64,000 nucleotides of DNA from positions 9,756,501 through 9,820,500 of the forward strand of contig AP031356.1 of assembly GCA_037833965.1 (NCBI GenBank), written 5' to 3'. The DNA comes from Marchantia polymorpha subsp. ruderalis. Taxonomy: Eukaryota > Streptophyta > Marchantiopsida > Marchantiales > Marchantiaceae. The notes below the pieces were generated by a model. The model saw nothing but the letters and a program-made list of their open reading frames with translations. It was not told the origin of the DNA and did not search any database. Numbering within the stretch: the first letter of the stretch is position 1; each line of letters begins with the position of its first letter. This document shows positions 24,263-35,484 of this stretch, piece after piece. A program made the translations under genes and the position numbers.

Positions 24263-24898
24263 TTAGGTACTCTTTTTGGTGTTTTCTTGTTTTGACGCCG
24301 TGTCTCTTCCACGGCCTTCTCTGAATCTTGTCTGAAGATGGTTTAGAGTTCCCCCCTTCTCCTCAAACGCGTGCTGTCGCATCACCCTGTGCAGGATGCT
24401 CGCCCAGTGAATTGGAGTTCCCTCGATGACGCACTCCACAAAAGAGACCTGCCACAATGTGATGTAGCAGGCGCGGTGCGGCTGCAGTAATTGCATCAGC
24501 GCCGCGGACAAAGTCCGGCGAAATCGATCCTTGTAATCACGGGTCCTGTACCCATTCTTGGTTGACCTCCCGGTCTTGAACAGCTCCACAAATTGCGCCT
24601 CTTCTTGCTTGGTCACCTTGATGCTCTCACTGTCGAAAAGGAGATGCCCTGGCATGCCAGCACATCTTCCCAACGCCTGCGCCCAATCTTGGACTGTCCA
24701 CCGGTCAACATGCGGACGCAATCCGCGCGAGGGTGGTCCCTGTGGCTCTAGCCACTCGCGCACCATATTCGCACAGATGTAATTCCATCCCCATAGCAAG
24801 AAATCGAGCTTTCTTGCTATTAAGCGCTCCTCAAAAGCGCGCAGCCCGTTCTGCGGCAGGCGAAGTGGCACCATCCGCAATCTGCTCGGTCTCGTCAT
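24263..24898 (-). pseudogene. ORF1 N-terminal block of U3, truncated and fused to gag leader
   Basis: From the shared Met at 24,898 (an upstream in-frame ATG exists at 25,150) it reads the conserved ORF1 block: LPQNGLRAFEERLIARKLDF, GLRPHVDRWTVQDWAQALGR and NGYRTRDYKDRFRRTLSAAL, up to EEKGGTLNHL. At about 24,336 it leaves the family sequence and runs about 24 codons into gag leader in the wrong frame. The gag frame (start 24,312) overlaps its end. So this is the N-terminal quarter of ORF1, nearly identical to U5, joined to gag by a deletion or recombination. Confidence 0.8.
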
Positions 24899-27595
24899 TG
24901 CGTTCCTGGGGTTCGCTCGCCCGCTCATTCTACTTCCGCACTGCCCGCGTTTCTTTCTCTCTCGGCAAACTCTAATCGCCCTCAATTCCAAATCACGCGC
25001 ACTCACTTCTCCCTCAATCAACAAGAAATCTCCTGTGCGACGACGTCGAGACTGTTCCGCAGCCAGCAGATGGATGCGCGCAGCGCGCACAAGAGATTGG
25101 AATCGCGAATTCAAGAATGGGACGTTCTCCGCCGCCCGGTCGAAGGTCATGGTCGGCTCTTGGTCGTGAAGAACGTCTCACTTGATGGCCGCGCCGGCTG
25201 TACGCTGGAACGGTCTTCGCTCTCACGCGCGGCTTCACGCTCCGCCGTCGTCGATTAAACTCTCACGCTCGAATTGGCGGATTTGAACTCCGCGAGCGTG
25301 TCACCCTGCGGACATGGGGGCGTAGCGCCGAAGGCGAGTTTTCCGCCTTGCGCGGTACACTTGTTCGTACCGCCCCTCAGCCAATCCCCCTTTGCCTTGA
25401 CGCATGTGTCCGCATGTCGGACAAAAATTCAACTCCTGCCTGTGCGCAGGCAGGAGCCTCGGCGGATTCTCCGCCGGCGCGGAACTTGAACATCCTCTTG
25501 TGCACAGGCGTTCGCCTGTGCGCAGGCGAATTCCGTCCGCGGCGCTGCGCTGGCGCGGAAGGCGTTGACCGTGGTCAGCCGTCTCCGTCCAGTCTGTCCG
25601 TTCCTTGTCTCTCCGTCGGCGCTTCCGCCGCCGCAACTCAGTCCGTCCAAGAGCGCATCCACCCGTGCCGTCCGCATGGTCCGTACCGATTGGATTACCC
25701 TGGCGGCTCTTTCGACGTACGCGGCGCTGCGCTGGCGCGGAAGGCGCCGTACACTTTCTACCTCACAAGGCGCATTTCTAGGGCCCAAGGCGGATTTTCC
25801 GCCGACGCCGATGCGCCTGTGCACAGGCGTTCGCCTGTGCGTAGGCGGACTTCGCGCCTTCCCTAACCCTACTTCGCCTGTGCACAGGCGAACGCCTTCG
25901 TCCGTGCATAGGACAAAACTTGATTCCCCCTTCCGCGTAGGCGGAATTCGCGCCGGTGGCGAACTCCTTCCGCCGTAGGCGACCGCCTCCGTTTCTTCCT
26001 GTAGCGATAACTCCCTAAGTCCTCGTCCGTTCCAAGCGTTCTTGGGCTCGTTGGAATCAGCGCGTCGAGCTCTTTCCAACGGGACCCTAACTTGGTCAAG
26101 GCGCCCGAGGGTTGACCTAATTACGGAGGGTTTCCCTACAGCCGCGGACGCAACCTCCGAAGGCGGGTTTTGCGCCTTGCGCCGTAGAGATCCTAACTGC
26201 AGAGCTCGCAGGGAGGGTGGTGCCTGTCCTTACTGCTGCACCCCAAATCCCAGATTCTACAAGATCCCTCGAGAATCCCCGCGATCTTCCGGATTCATTC
26301 TGTTTTGATGTACCGAAGGCTATTTACAATGCTGCCAGGGTACAGTTTTCCAAAAATGTTTTAATTTCCTCAAAATTGCCAAAAGTGGGGTACCACACTT
26401 CCGCCGAAGGCGCATCCTTCCACCGAAGGAGCATCCTAGAGGCGAAGGCATTACCTTCCGCCGAATGCGAACCCTAACGACTAAGACGGCGTTGGGGCGA
26501 AGGAATCTACCGCCGAAGGCATAGTCTAGTGACGAGGTCGTTTTCCCTTGACGAAAGCGTTCAGTGTCACATGCTTCATACGTCTTCAGCGAAAGCTCGT
26601 TTGCAGGCGTCTGAGCCGAAGGCGTGTAATAACCCACCAAAGGCTAAAACTGCAATATAGTGGTAGAAAGGTCGAACCCACAGGGACATAGGCAACACAC
26701 AAAGTACAAAGTGTCACGTTTAACAGCCTATTGAAGAGTTTGAATTCTCAGGCGACTGTCACTCCAAGAAATACTGCAAGTGTTCACTCGGAGATCACTT
26801 GGAGGTTGCACAGTGCGGCGTAGTTCACTCAACACACACACACCTGAAACTATAGAAACACAACTCAGAGATCGGTTAGGATCTCTACTTAAGATTTCAG
26901 GGGGCAAGTCTCTCGTGAATACACTCAGCGAACCTGCGGGTAGTGACTTCCAACTCCGGCTTTTACAACCCTTCCACTAGTTTCTGCTAGCACAGGGAAT
27001 CCGGATTGGACTTCCTACTTCGGATCGAAGTCACTCACACGCGGTGAACAACACACTCAACTCACAAAACGCGCAGAGAACACATGTCTGAACTGAGAGA
27101 CTCAACTGAGAAACGATCCAGTAACATATCATAACAGTCTATTGAAGAGTTTGAATTCTTAGGCACTTGTCATTCCCAGAAACACTACAGGGGTTGCCCT
27201 GAAGGCACCTGCTGCAGTGTAACCTGAATTACAACCAAGGCTTACTCGAAGTAACAAAACTTCACTTTGGCATTCAGGGGAAAAATCCCGAAGGAGTACA
27301 ATCAGGAACAATCACTCGAAAGTGTAAGGGGGAAACTGTTCAAGTATCTAACTAGTAACTAGCTCTAAGCATCGGCTATCACCCGTAGGTGTAGATCCAA
27401 ACTACTCAAGTCTCTAACCAGTACACTAGCTCTGAACATTCGGCCGAAGGCCTTCAGCTACAAAATGCGGATCGCCAAGTTGTAGCTTCTCTTGCGTGAT
27501 GACAGAACTAAGGACACAAACACGCAGAGAAAATGGGTTCCTCATCTGCACTTCCGAAACTGGGAAAAATCCCAAGGCAAGACGCCTTGGACTAC

Positions 27596-27601
27596 TTTAT
27601 A
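27596..27601 (-). promoter_or_regulatory. TATA box of U2
   Basis: TATAAA on the minus strand (context GAAGGTATAAAGTAG), about 970 bp before the end of U2. Confidence 0.55.
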
Positions 27602-28655
27602 CCTTCTAAGTCCTAACTAACACTACACTCTACATTACGCTACCCTACACGCCTGCACAAAACCACGCTACGCTTCTGCACTCTTGTAATAACCCACTAA
27701 AGGCTAAAACTGCAATATAGTGGTAGAAAGGTCGAACCCACAGGGACAGAGGAACACACAGGGTACAAAGTGTCACGTTTAACAGACTATTGAGGAGTTT
27801 GAATTCTCAGGCAACTGTCACTCCCAGAAATACTGCAAGTGTCCACTCGGAGCGCACTCGGAGGTCGCACAGTGCAGCGTAACACACACACACACACACA
27901 CACCTGAAACTACAGAAACACAACCCAGAGATCCGTTAGGACCTCTACTCAAGATTTCAGGGGGGAAAAGTCTCTCGCGAGCACACTCGGCTAAGCTGCC
28001 GGTAGTGACTTCCAACTCCGGCTTTTACAACACTTCCACTAGCTTGCTGCTAGTGTAGGAAACCCGGTTTGGACTGCCTACTTCGGATCGAAGTCACTCA
28101 TACGCGGTGAACAACACTCTCAACTCACAAAACGCGCAGAGAACACAGGTCCGCACTGAAGGACTCACTGAGAAACATTCCAGTAACACAACAACAGTCT
28201 ATTGAAGAGTTTGAATTCTCAGGCACTTGTCATTCCCAGAAATACTACAGGGGTTACCCTCAAGGCACCTGCTGCAGCGTAACCTGAATTTACAACCAAG
28301 GCTTACACGAAGTAGCAAAACTTCACTTTGGCATTATGGGGAAAAATCCCAAGGAGTACAATCAGAAAGAAACACTCGAAGGTGTAGGGGCGAAACTGTT
28401 CAAGTATCTAACTAGTCACTGGCTCTGAGCATCGGCAGTCACCCGCAGGTGCAGATCCGAACTACTCAAGTCTCTAACCAATGTACTAGCTCTGAACATT
28501 CGGCCGAAGGCCTTCAGCTACAAAATGCGGAACGCTAAGTTGTAACTCCTCCTGCGTGGTGACAGAACTCAAGGACACAAACACGCAAAGGAAATGGGTT
28601 CCTGATCTATACTTCTGAGTTTGGGAAAGAACCCCAGGCAAAACGCCTGGAACTG

Positions 28656-28662
28656 TTTTATA
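28656..28662 (-). promoter_or_regulatory. TATA box of U5
   Basis: TATAAAA on the minus strand (context GAAGGTATAAAACAG), about 37 bp after the ORF1 stop and 970 bp from the unit end. Confidence 0.55.
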
Positions 28663-28698
28663 CCTTCTAAGTCCTACCTAGCACTACACTGCACTACG

Positions 28699-31587
28699 CT
28701 ACACGCCTGCACGGAACCACGCTACACTACACTCCGCGGAACCTGTACTACGTCTCCTGCGCGGCCGACTGCCGCGCACTAACTCCCTACCCTGCCAATC
28801 TTCCGCTCGACTGCGCAGTCCCAAACGCTGCAACGCCGCGGACACCTCCACTTCGAGGGCGGACATGGTATCCTGTGCCTTCGACAGAAAGGCATCGAGC
28901 TTCTTTGCTACCTTCCGTCGACTCCTACTGTCGCCTGACAACAACCCGGCTGCGCGCAATTCAAACTCACGCAGTGTGAGTTTCTCCTGCGCCTTCACTT
29001 CCCAGTGGGCGTAGCCCTTGAGACAGTGGGCGACACGCCTCGCCGTCTCCACCTTCGTGCGATCCGCCTCCTTCCTGCGATCCTCTTCAATTATCACTAA
29101 TTGCGATTCGGCTTCAGCACGTTGCGCTCTCAATTCGCCACACTCTGACTGTAACCTGTGGATTAACTCTTCATCCGCCTGCCGTGCGAGCTGACATTGT
29201 TCCAACAACCGCGTCTGTCGCACGAGCTCCTCTGACAAAATCCGATTTTGGGCCTGCTCAGAAATGAGTGCTTCCTTGACCTTCACCTGCTCCTTGGTGA
29301 GCTCGTCCAGTTTCTCATCCTTCATCTTCTCGGAGTGCTTGTAGAATTTCTGATTAAGTTTGTACTGACCCCACAAGCATGCATGCTTCTCCTTCAATTC
29401 CCTCAACTCCTAGTCCACTCTAGCTAACAGCTTGCTGGTGTGGACTTTAGTGCGAGTCCGCCTGCGCACTAACTCGATGTAAGATCCCGGCTGGAGTGGG
29501 TCGGCGTATTTGTCGACCTTGCGATCCAAGTACCTCAGCAACGGAATCACCTGCTCAGAGAGCGCCGCCGCCGGCGCTCCAACAATTTCCTCCTCCTCCT
29601 CCTCGGTGTCTTCTGCTCCTAACATTTCTTCCGTGGAGCCCCCGTCGTCATCATCCGAGTGGAGAATTTCAGTCGCCATTGATTGCGTCGGCGACTGCCC
29701 CGAGTGGGGCTGCACGTCATCGACGTGTGCTGCCTGCGAAGGTACGGCTGCAGCCTCGCTGCTCGTCGCCAAAATGTCTAAGGCGGAAGGCGAATGTACC
29801 CGTGCGGCATCCCCGTCGCTCGCTTGTTGGTTGTCTACCGCGTCCTCTCTGCCGCCGTCGCCCGCCGCCGAAGGCGATCGAGCGGAGGGTGGCTGCGCGG
29901 GGTTTGATTGCGCATTGCGCACCGAAATTTCATCCCGCGGACAGTCACTCCGCTCCACCGTCTGTTGCTGCTCCCTTGATCGGTCCGTGGGGGCTGTGCC
30001 CGGCCTGTGCGCAGGCGCAATTGCCGGCGCCTTGTCCGCCGCAGGCGTAGCGCCGCGGACATCCATCGCCGAAGGCGACATGGCCGGGGGCCGCTCGCCC
30101 GATGTCCCTTGGCCTATAGGCCCTACCGCCGAAGGCGCATCTATCGGCGGGCTTCCCGCCGATGGTGCAGCCTCCGCACGCTCCCTGCTCGTATCTCCTC
30201 GGCTCGAAGGCCCTGGCGCCGAAGGCGCGAATTGCGGCGCGTGGTGCGCCGGAGGGTCTGGCCCCGAGGGCCGGTGTCTCGTAGGCGGTTCTTCCGCCGG
30301 CTCCTTCCCCTTCCTACGTTGGAACGGGGGTGATTCTTGCCTGTGCACAGGCGGCACGTGTGGAGGTGTCCTGTGCACAGGCGACCTGTGCACAGGTGAG
30401 CGCCTGTGCACAGGCGGACTGCTCCTTCCCACGCGTAAGCGTAGATCCACGTCCACTTGTGACCGCCTGTCCGCGGAGGCTCGTCCGTCCGCGGAGGCTC
30501 GTCCGTGCGCAAACGGAACATCTGTCCGCATCGCACGTGGTAACTCCGGAGGCCCTTGGCCCGTAGGCGGCCTCTCTCCCGTCGAGGTTGCAGCGTGGCC
30601 CGTTGCTCCTGCGGTCGTCCGCCCTTCCTCATGCTTCTCTGGCGACGCACTTCCTTTCTCCGTCGCAATCGTCGCCGTGTCCGCACTGTCGGCTGGTAAC
30701 ACCAGTCTGCGTGCCTTCTGCTTCGGCCGGCTGTATGACTCGCACAGCGGCCGCGGTCGAATGGGAGCAGAGGGTTCTTGATGCTGCTCCTCTTCAGACT
30801 CTTCCCTCCATCGCCGCTTCCGCGGCACTCGTGCTGCAGGAGTGTGTCTCCCTTCGTCCCTCCGCCTTGATGGGGTAGAAGTCGGTGACTCCTCTGCATC
30901 AGTGTCGACCTCATTCTCCCGCACATACTTCCCGGGATGGTCGATGGACAATGGCGGAAAATGTTCAAGCTCCGCCGCTGTCAAACAATTCCGCTGTCGA
31001 TAAAAATTGATGAGGAAAGGAGAAAGATGGTTTAGAGTTCCCCCCTTCTCCTCAAACGCGTGCTGTCGCATCACCCTGTGCAGGATGCTCGCCCAGTGAA
31101 TTGGAGTTCCCTCGATGACGCACTCCACAAAAGAGACCTGCCACAATGTGATGTAGCAGGCGCGGTGTGGCTGCAGTAATTGCATCAGCGCCGCGGACAA
31201 GGTCCGGCGAAATCGATCCTTGTAATCACGGGTCCTGTACCCATTCTTGGTAGACCTCCCGGTCTTGAACAGCTCCACAAATTGCGCCTCTTCCAGCTTG
31301 GTCACCTTGATGCTCTCACTGTCGAAAAGGAGATGCCCTGGCATGCCAGCACATCTTCCCAACGCCTGCGCCCAATCTTGGACTGTCCACTGATCAACAT
31401 GCGGACGCAAGCCGCGCGAGGGTGGTCCCTGTGGCTCTAGCCACTCGCGCACCATATTCGCACAGATGTAGTTCCATCCCCATAGCAAGAAATCGAGCTT
31501 TCTTGCTATTAAGCGCTCCTCGAAAGCGCGCAGCCCGTTCTGTGGTAGGCGAAGTGGCACCATCCGCAATCTGCTCGGTCTCGTCAT
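28699..31587 (-). pseudogene. ORF1 of U5, single in-frame stop
   Basis: Same protein family as the U4 ORF1, about 960 codons from the shared Met at 31,587 (a longer in-frame start exists at 31,839). One TAG at 29,410-29,412 follows TSKLLARVD; U6 has CGA at that place, so a single change broke the frame. Otherwise it is open to 28,699. Conserved N-terminal Trp-rich block (31,587-30,950), long Pro/Ser/Arg-rich middle with APSA and PVHR repeats (30,900-29,800), LRYLDRKVDKYADPLQPGSY (about 29,480-29,540), coiled coil, and basic tail ending RRRRSTGSAECSVAWF. Function unknown. Stop-codon readthrough cannot be excluded. Confidence 0.75.
30339..30416. repeat. U5-type palindromes in ORF1 (centre GTGCAC)
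   Basis: Perfect palindromes GCCTGTGCACAGGC (30,339-30,352), ACCTGTGCACAGGT (30,384-30,397) and CGCCTGTGCACAGGCG (30,401-30,416). The same type occurs in the leaders of U5 and U3 (for example near 32,130-32,210 and 25,440-25,535). They encode PVHR-like repeats here but are equally dense in the non-coding leader. Confidence 0.85.
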
Positions 31588-33022
31588 TGCGTTCCTGGGG
31601 TTCGCTCGCCCGCTCATCCTACTTCCGCACCGCCCGAGCTTCTTCCTCTCTCGGCAAACTCTAATCGCCCTCAATTCCAAATCACGCGCATTCACTTCTC
31701 CCTCAATCAACAAGAAATCTCCTGTGCGACGACGTCGAGAATGTTTAGCAGCCAGCAGATGGATGCGCGCAGCGCGCACAAGAGATTGGAATCGCGAATT
31801 CAAGAATGGGACGTTCTCCGCCGCCCGGTCGAAGGTCATGGTCGGCTCTTGCTCGTGAAGAACGTCTCACTTGATGGCCGCGCCGGCTGTACGCTGGAAC
31901 GGTCTTCGCTCTCACGCGCGGCTTCACGCTCCGCCGTCGTCGATTAAACTCTCACGCTCGAATTGGCGGATTTGAACTCCGCGAGCGTATTACCCCGCGG
32001 ACATGGGGGCGTAGCGCCGAAGGCGAGTCTTCCGCCTTGCGCGGTACACTTGTTCGTACCGCCCCTCGGCCAATCCCCCTCTGCCTTGACGCGTGTGTCC
32101 GCATGTCGGACAAAAGTTCAACTCCTGCCTGTGCGCAGGCAGGAGCCTCGGCAGATGCTCCGCCGGCACGGAACTTCATCCTCCTGTGCACAGGCGGTCG
32201 CCTGTGCGCAGGCGAATTCCGTGCGCGGCGTCGCGCTGGCGCGGAAGGCGTTGACCGTGGTCAGCCGTCTCCGTCCAGTCTGTCCGTTCCTTGTCTCTTC
32301 GTCGGCGCTTCCGCCGCCGCAACTCCGTCCGTCCAAGAGCGCATCCACCCGTCCCGTCCGCATGGTCCGTACCGATTTGATTACTCTGACGGCTCTTCCG
32401 CCGTACGCGGCGCTGCGCTGGCGCGGAAGGCGCCGTACACTTTCTACCTCACAAGGCGCATTTCTAGGGCCCAAGGCGGATTTTCCGCCGACGCCGAAGC
32501 GCATGTGCACAGGCGAACGCCTTCGTCCGCGCATAGGACAAAACTTGATTCCCCCTTCCGCGTAGGCGGAATTCGCGCCGGTGGCGAACTCCTTCCGCCG
32601 TAGGCGACCGCCTCCGTTTCTTCCAATAGTGATAACTCCCTAAGTCCTCATCCGTTCCAAGCATTCTTGGACTCGTTGGAATCAGTGCGTCGAGCTCTTT
32701 CCAACGGGACCCTAACTTGGTCAAGGCGCCCGAGGGTTGACCTAATTATGGAGGGTTTCCCTACAGCCGCGGACGCAACCTCCGAAGGCGGGTTTTGCGC
32801 CTTGCGTCGTAGGGGTCCTAACTGCAGAGCTCGCAGGGAGGGTGGTGCCTGTCCTTACTGCTGCACCCCAAATCCCAGATTCTACAAGATCCCTCGAGAA
32901 TCCCCGCGATCTTCCGGATTCACTCCGTTTTGATGTACCGAAGGCTATTTACAATGCTGCCAGGGTACAGTTTTCCAAAAATGTTTTAATTTCCTCAAAA
33001 TTGCCAAAAGTGGGGTACCACA

Positions 33023-34462
33023 ACTCTGCAGATCCTGTACTTCGCCTTCTGCGCGACGGACTGCCGCGCACTAACTCCCTACCTGACCAGTCTTTAGCTC
33101 GACTGCGCAGTCCCAGCCGCCGCAACACCGTAGTAACCTCCGTCTCGAGGGTGGCCATGACATCCCGCAACCTTGACTGAAACCAATCTAACTTCTTTGC
33201 CACTCGCCGCCGGCTCCGACTGTCACCCGACATCAAACCCGCCGCACGAAGCTCTAACTCGCGCAGTGTGAGTTTCTCCTGCGCAGCCACTTCCCAGAGG
33301 GTGTAACCTCTGAGAGAGTGGTTGACTCGCCTCACCAACTCCTCTTCCGTGCGATCTGCCTCCCGCCGGCGATCGTCTTCAAACCCTACTAACTGCAACT
33401 CTGCGTCCGCACGCTGCGCTCTCAATTCCCCGCACTCTGATTGCAGTTTGCGGATTAACTCTTCATCCGCCTGACGTGCGAGCTGACACTGCTCCAGCAA
33501 CCGTGTCTGCCGCACGAGCTCCTCTGACAAATTTTGATTCTAAGTCTGCTAAGAATCCAGCTCATCTGTGAGCTTCGCTTTCTCCTTGGCGAACTCCTTC
33601 TTCGCCTCCTCAAACTGCTCATCGCGCACCTTGTCGACGGCCTTGTGCACCTTCCGCAAAAGAGCAATGTGGCCCAGCAGGCACTCATTCTTCTCCCACA
33701 GATCTTTAATGTCCCCGTCCAGGCGTGCCAACAACTTGCTGGTGCGGACTTTAGTGCGAGTCCGCCTACGCACTAACTCGACGTAGGACCCAGGCTGGCT
33801 GGGGTCTGCATACTTCGTCACCTTGCGATTGAGATACCTCAGCAGAGGTACCACCTGCTCGCAAAGTGCTGCCGTCGGCGTGCCTGCCACCGATTGCTCC
33901 TCCTCCTCGCCCGATACCGATTCTCCTTCTTCGTCATCCTCCAAATTGATGTTTTTGGTCGCCACTGAATTCTTTGGTGATTCTCGTGAGTTGAGCTTCG
34001 TAGCGTCTGCGTCGTCTGCTGCCGCTATTGCCTCACTGCTCGCGGCCAAAATGTCTAAGGCGGTGGGGGATTTTGGTTGTGACAAACTCGCACCGCTCGC
34101 CTGTCTTATTACTACCAACTCCGCATCGCCGAAGGCGTTTGTGCGGAAGGTGTTTGTGCGGAAGGCAATTGTGCGGATTACACACGTGCTTCTCCCTTCT
34201 GCTTGTCCTTCCGCTCCTTCGATAGGTCCTGCTTCAAAGTTGCTTTCGCCGAAGGCGGCTCGCATGAAGTTCCTTGGGCCGAAGGCCCTTGAGCCGAAGG
34301 CGCATCTTCCGCCGGCTCCTTTCCCTTCCTCCGCTGCGCCGAAGGCGACTGCGCCGAAGACGCTCGAGCCGAAGGCCCCAGCCCCGAAGGCGAGTCCGCG
34401 TACGGTGCTTGTGCGGAACACCTATCCGTTGCCGGCACATTCATCGGTGCCGCGTGTCGTCT
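33023..34462 (-). pseudogene. ORF1 of U2, middle and C-terminal part
   Basis: Continues the U2 ORF1 after the U6 insertion. APSA/GPSA repeats at 34,250-34,440, then ALCEQVVPLLRYLNRKVTKY (about 33,820-33,880), RRRTRTKVRTSKLLARLD, a coiled coil with a stop or shift near 33,540, and the basic tail (VAAQEKLTLRELELRAAGLM, SRSRRRVAKKLDWF). It ends at RRRRSTGSAE, where U5 entered. The two short frames after this point run into U5 and are artefacts. Not functional. Confidence 0.8.
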
Positions 34463-35422
34463 TGTAATAACCCACTAAAGGCTAAAACTGTAGTATAGTG
34501 GTAGAAAGGTCGAACCCACAGGTACAGAGGAACACACAGGGTACAAAGTGTCAGACAGTGTTTAACAGACTATTGAGGAGTTTGAATTCTCAGGCTACTG
34601 TCACTTCCAGAAATACTGCAAGTGTCCACTCAGAGCGCACTCGGAGGTCGCACAGTGAAACTACACACACACACTTGAAACTACAGAAACACGACCCAGA
34701 GATCCGTAAGGACCTCTACTCAAGATTTCAGGGGGAAGGTCTCTCAAGAGTACACTCAGCGAAGCTGCGGGTAGTGACTCCCAACTCCGGCTTTTACAAC
34801 ACTTCCACTAGCTTGCTGCTAGCGTAGGAAACCCGGTTTGGACTGCCTACTTCGGATCGAAGTCACGCATACGCGGTGAACAACACTCTCAACTCACAAA
34901 ACGCGCAGAGAACACATGTCTGCACTGAAGGACTCACTGAGAAACATTCCAGTAACACACCATAACAGTCTATTGAAGAGTTTGAATTCTTAGGCACTTG
35001 TCATTCCCAGAAATACTACAGGGGTTACCCTCAAGGCACCTGCTGCAGCGTAACCTGAATTTACAACCAAGGCTTACACGAAGTAGCAAAACTTCACTTT
35101 GGCATTCAGGGGAAAAATCCCAAGGAGTACAATTAGGAACAAACACTCGAAGGTGTAGGGGCGAAACTATTCAAGTATCTAACTAGTCACTGGCTCTGAG
35201 CATCGGCAATCACCCGCAGGTGTAGATAACTACTCAAGTCTCTAACCAATGTGCTAGCTCTAAACATTCGGCCGAAGGCCTTCAACTACAAAATGCGGAT
35301 CGCCAAGTTGTAGCTTCTCTTGCGTGGTGACAGAACTAAGGACACAAACACGCAGAGAAAATGAGTTCCTGATCTGCACTTCTGATGTTGGGAAAGATCA
35401 CAAGGCAAGACGCCTTGAACTA

Positions 35423-35429
35423 TTTTATA
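35423..35429 (-). promoter_or_regulatory. TATA box of U6
   Basis: TATAAAA on the minus strand (context GAAGGTATAAAATAG), about 960 bp before the unit end. The position is conserved with the other units. Confidence 0.55.
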
Positions 35430-35484
35430 CCTTCTAAGTCCTAACTAGCACTACACTGCACTACGCCACACGCCTGCACGGAAC

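Larger units (their letters stand above)
17189..24312 (-). pseudogene. Ty3/gypsy gag and start of protease in U3, interrupted by U4
   Basis: Two segments, 22,689-24,312 and 17,189-17,817. They are in frame with each other once U4 and one copy of its CCTCT target duplication are ignored (about 750 codons). Residues about 60-210 are a retrotransposon capsid core (KKARSWYNHE, LKEKFLRRF). A basic and Ser/Glu-rich stretch follows. Then come three CCHC zinc knuckles: CTTCGAVGHANTEC, CYNCGEVGHFSPQC and CSNCKKIGHTAPEC. The second segment ends with YDLVEDLGSQKVNITFKQLL and EIDVEIAGCCVRRVPID, the lead-in to a retropepsin. It stops at the point where the catalytic D-S-G should follow, because a deletion joins it to the terminal module. 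Capsid assembly and RNA packaging would be its role. RT, RNase H and integrase are absent. Confidence 0.85.
16203..26397 (-). mobile_element. Unit U3: chimeric unit carrying gag and start of protease (own length about 5.3 kb)
   Basis: Minus-strand start TGTGGTACCCCAC at 26,397, end GTGGGTTATTACA at 16,203, flanking repeat CTTCC (16,198-16,202 and 26,398-26,402). It is inserted in U1 beside a GCCGAAGGCG palindrome. The first 2 kb (24,336-26,397) match U5 almost throughout, but at about 24,336 ORF1 stops matching and a Ty3/gypsy gag begins. The gag-pro reading frame breaks off at 17,189 directly before the TATA-containing terminal module. It reads as a full-length element that lost the end of its 5' LTR, nearly all of pol and the start of its 3' LTR. 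It contains U4. Confidence 0.85.
27685..33022 (-). mobile_element. Unit U5: complete unit of 5.3 kb nested in U2
   Basis: Minus-strand start TGTGGTACCCCAC at 33,022, end GTGGGTTATTACA at 27,685, flanking repeat ACTCT (27,680-27,684 and 33,023-33,027). It is inserted at the very end of the U2 ORF1. Leader 31,588-33,022, ORF1 28,699-31,587 with one in-frame stop, TATA at 28,656, terminal module of about 0.97 kb with both halves. The first 2 kb are almost the same as U3. Confidence 0.9.

Noticed and set aside
29496-30781. Long plus-strand frames (up to 423 codons) opposite ORF1 of U5, and similar ones in U4 and U6
   Set aside because: Antisense shadows caused by high G+C and by the palindromes; the minus-strand frame is the one conserved between units.
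33549-34421. Frame with AFG repeats in U2
   Set aside because: The N-terminal third is the GCCGAAGGC motif read out of frame; only the later part matches ORF1. Treated as a decayed ORF1.
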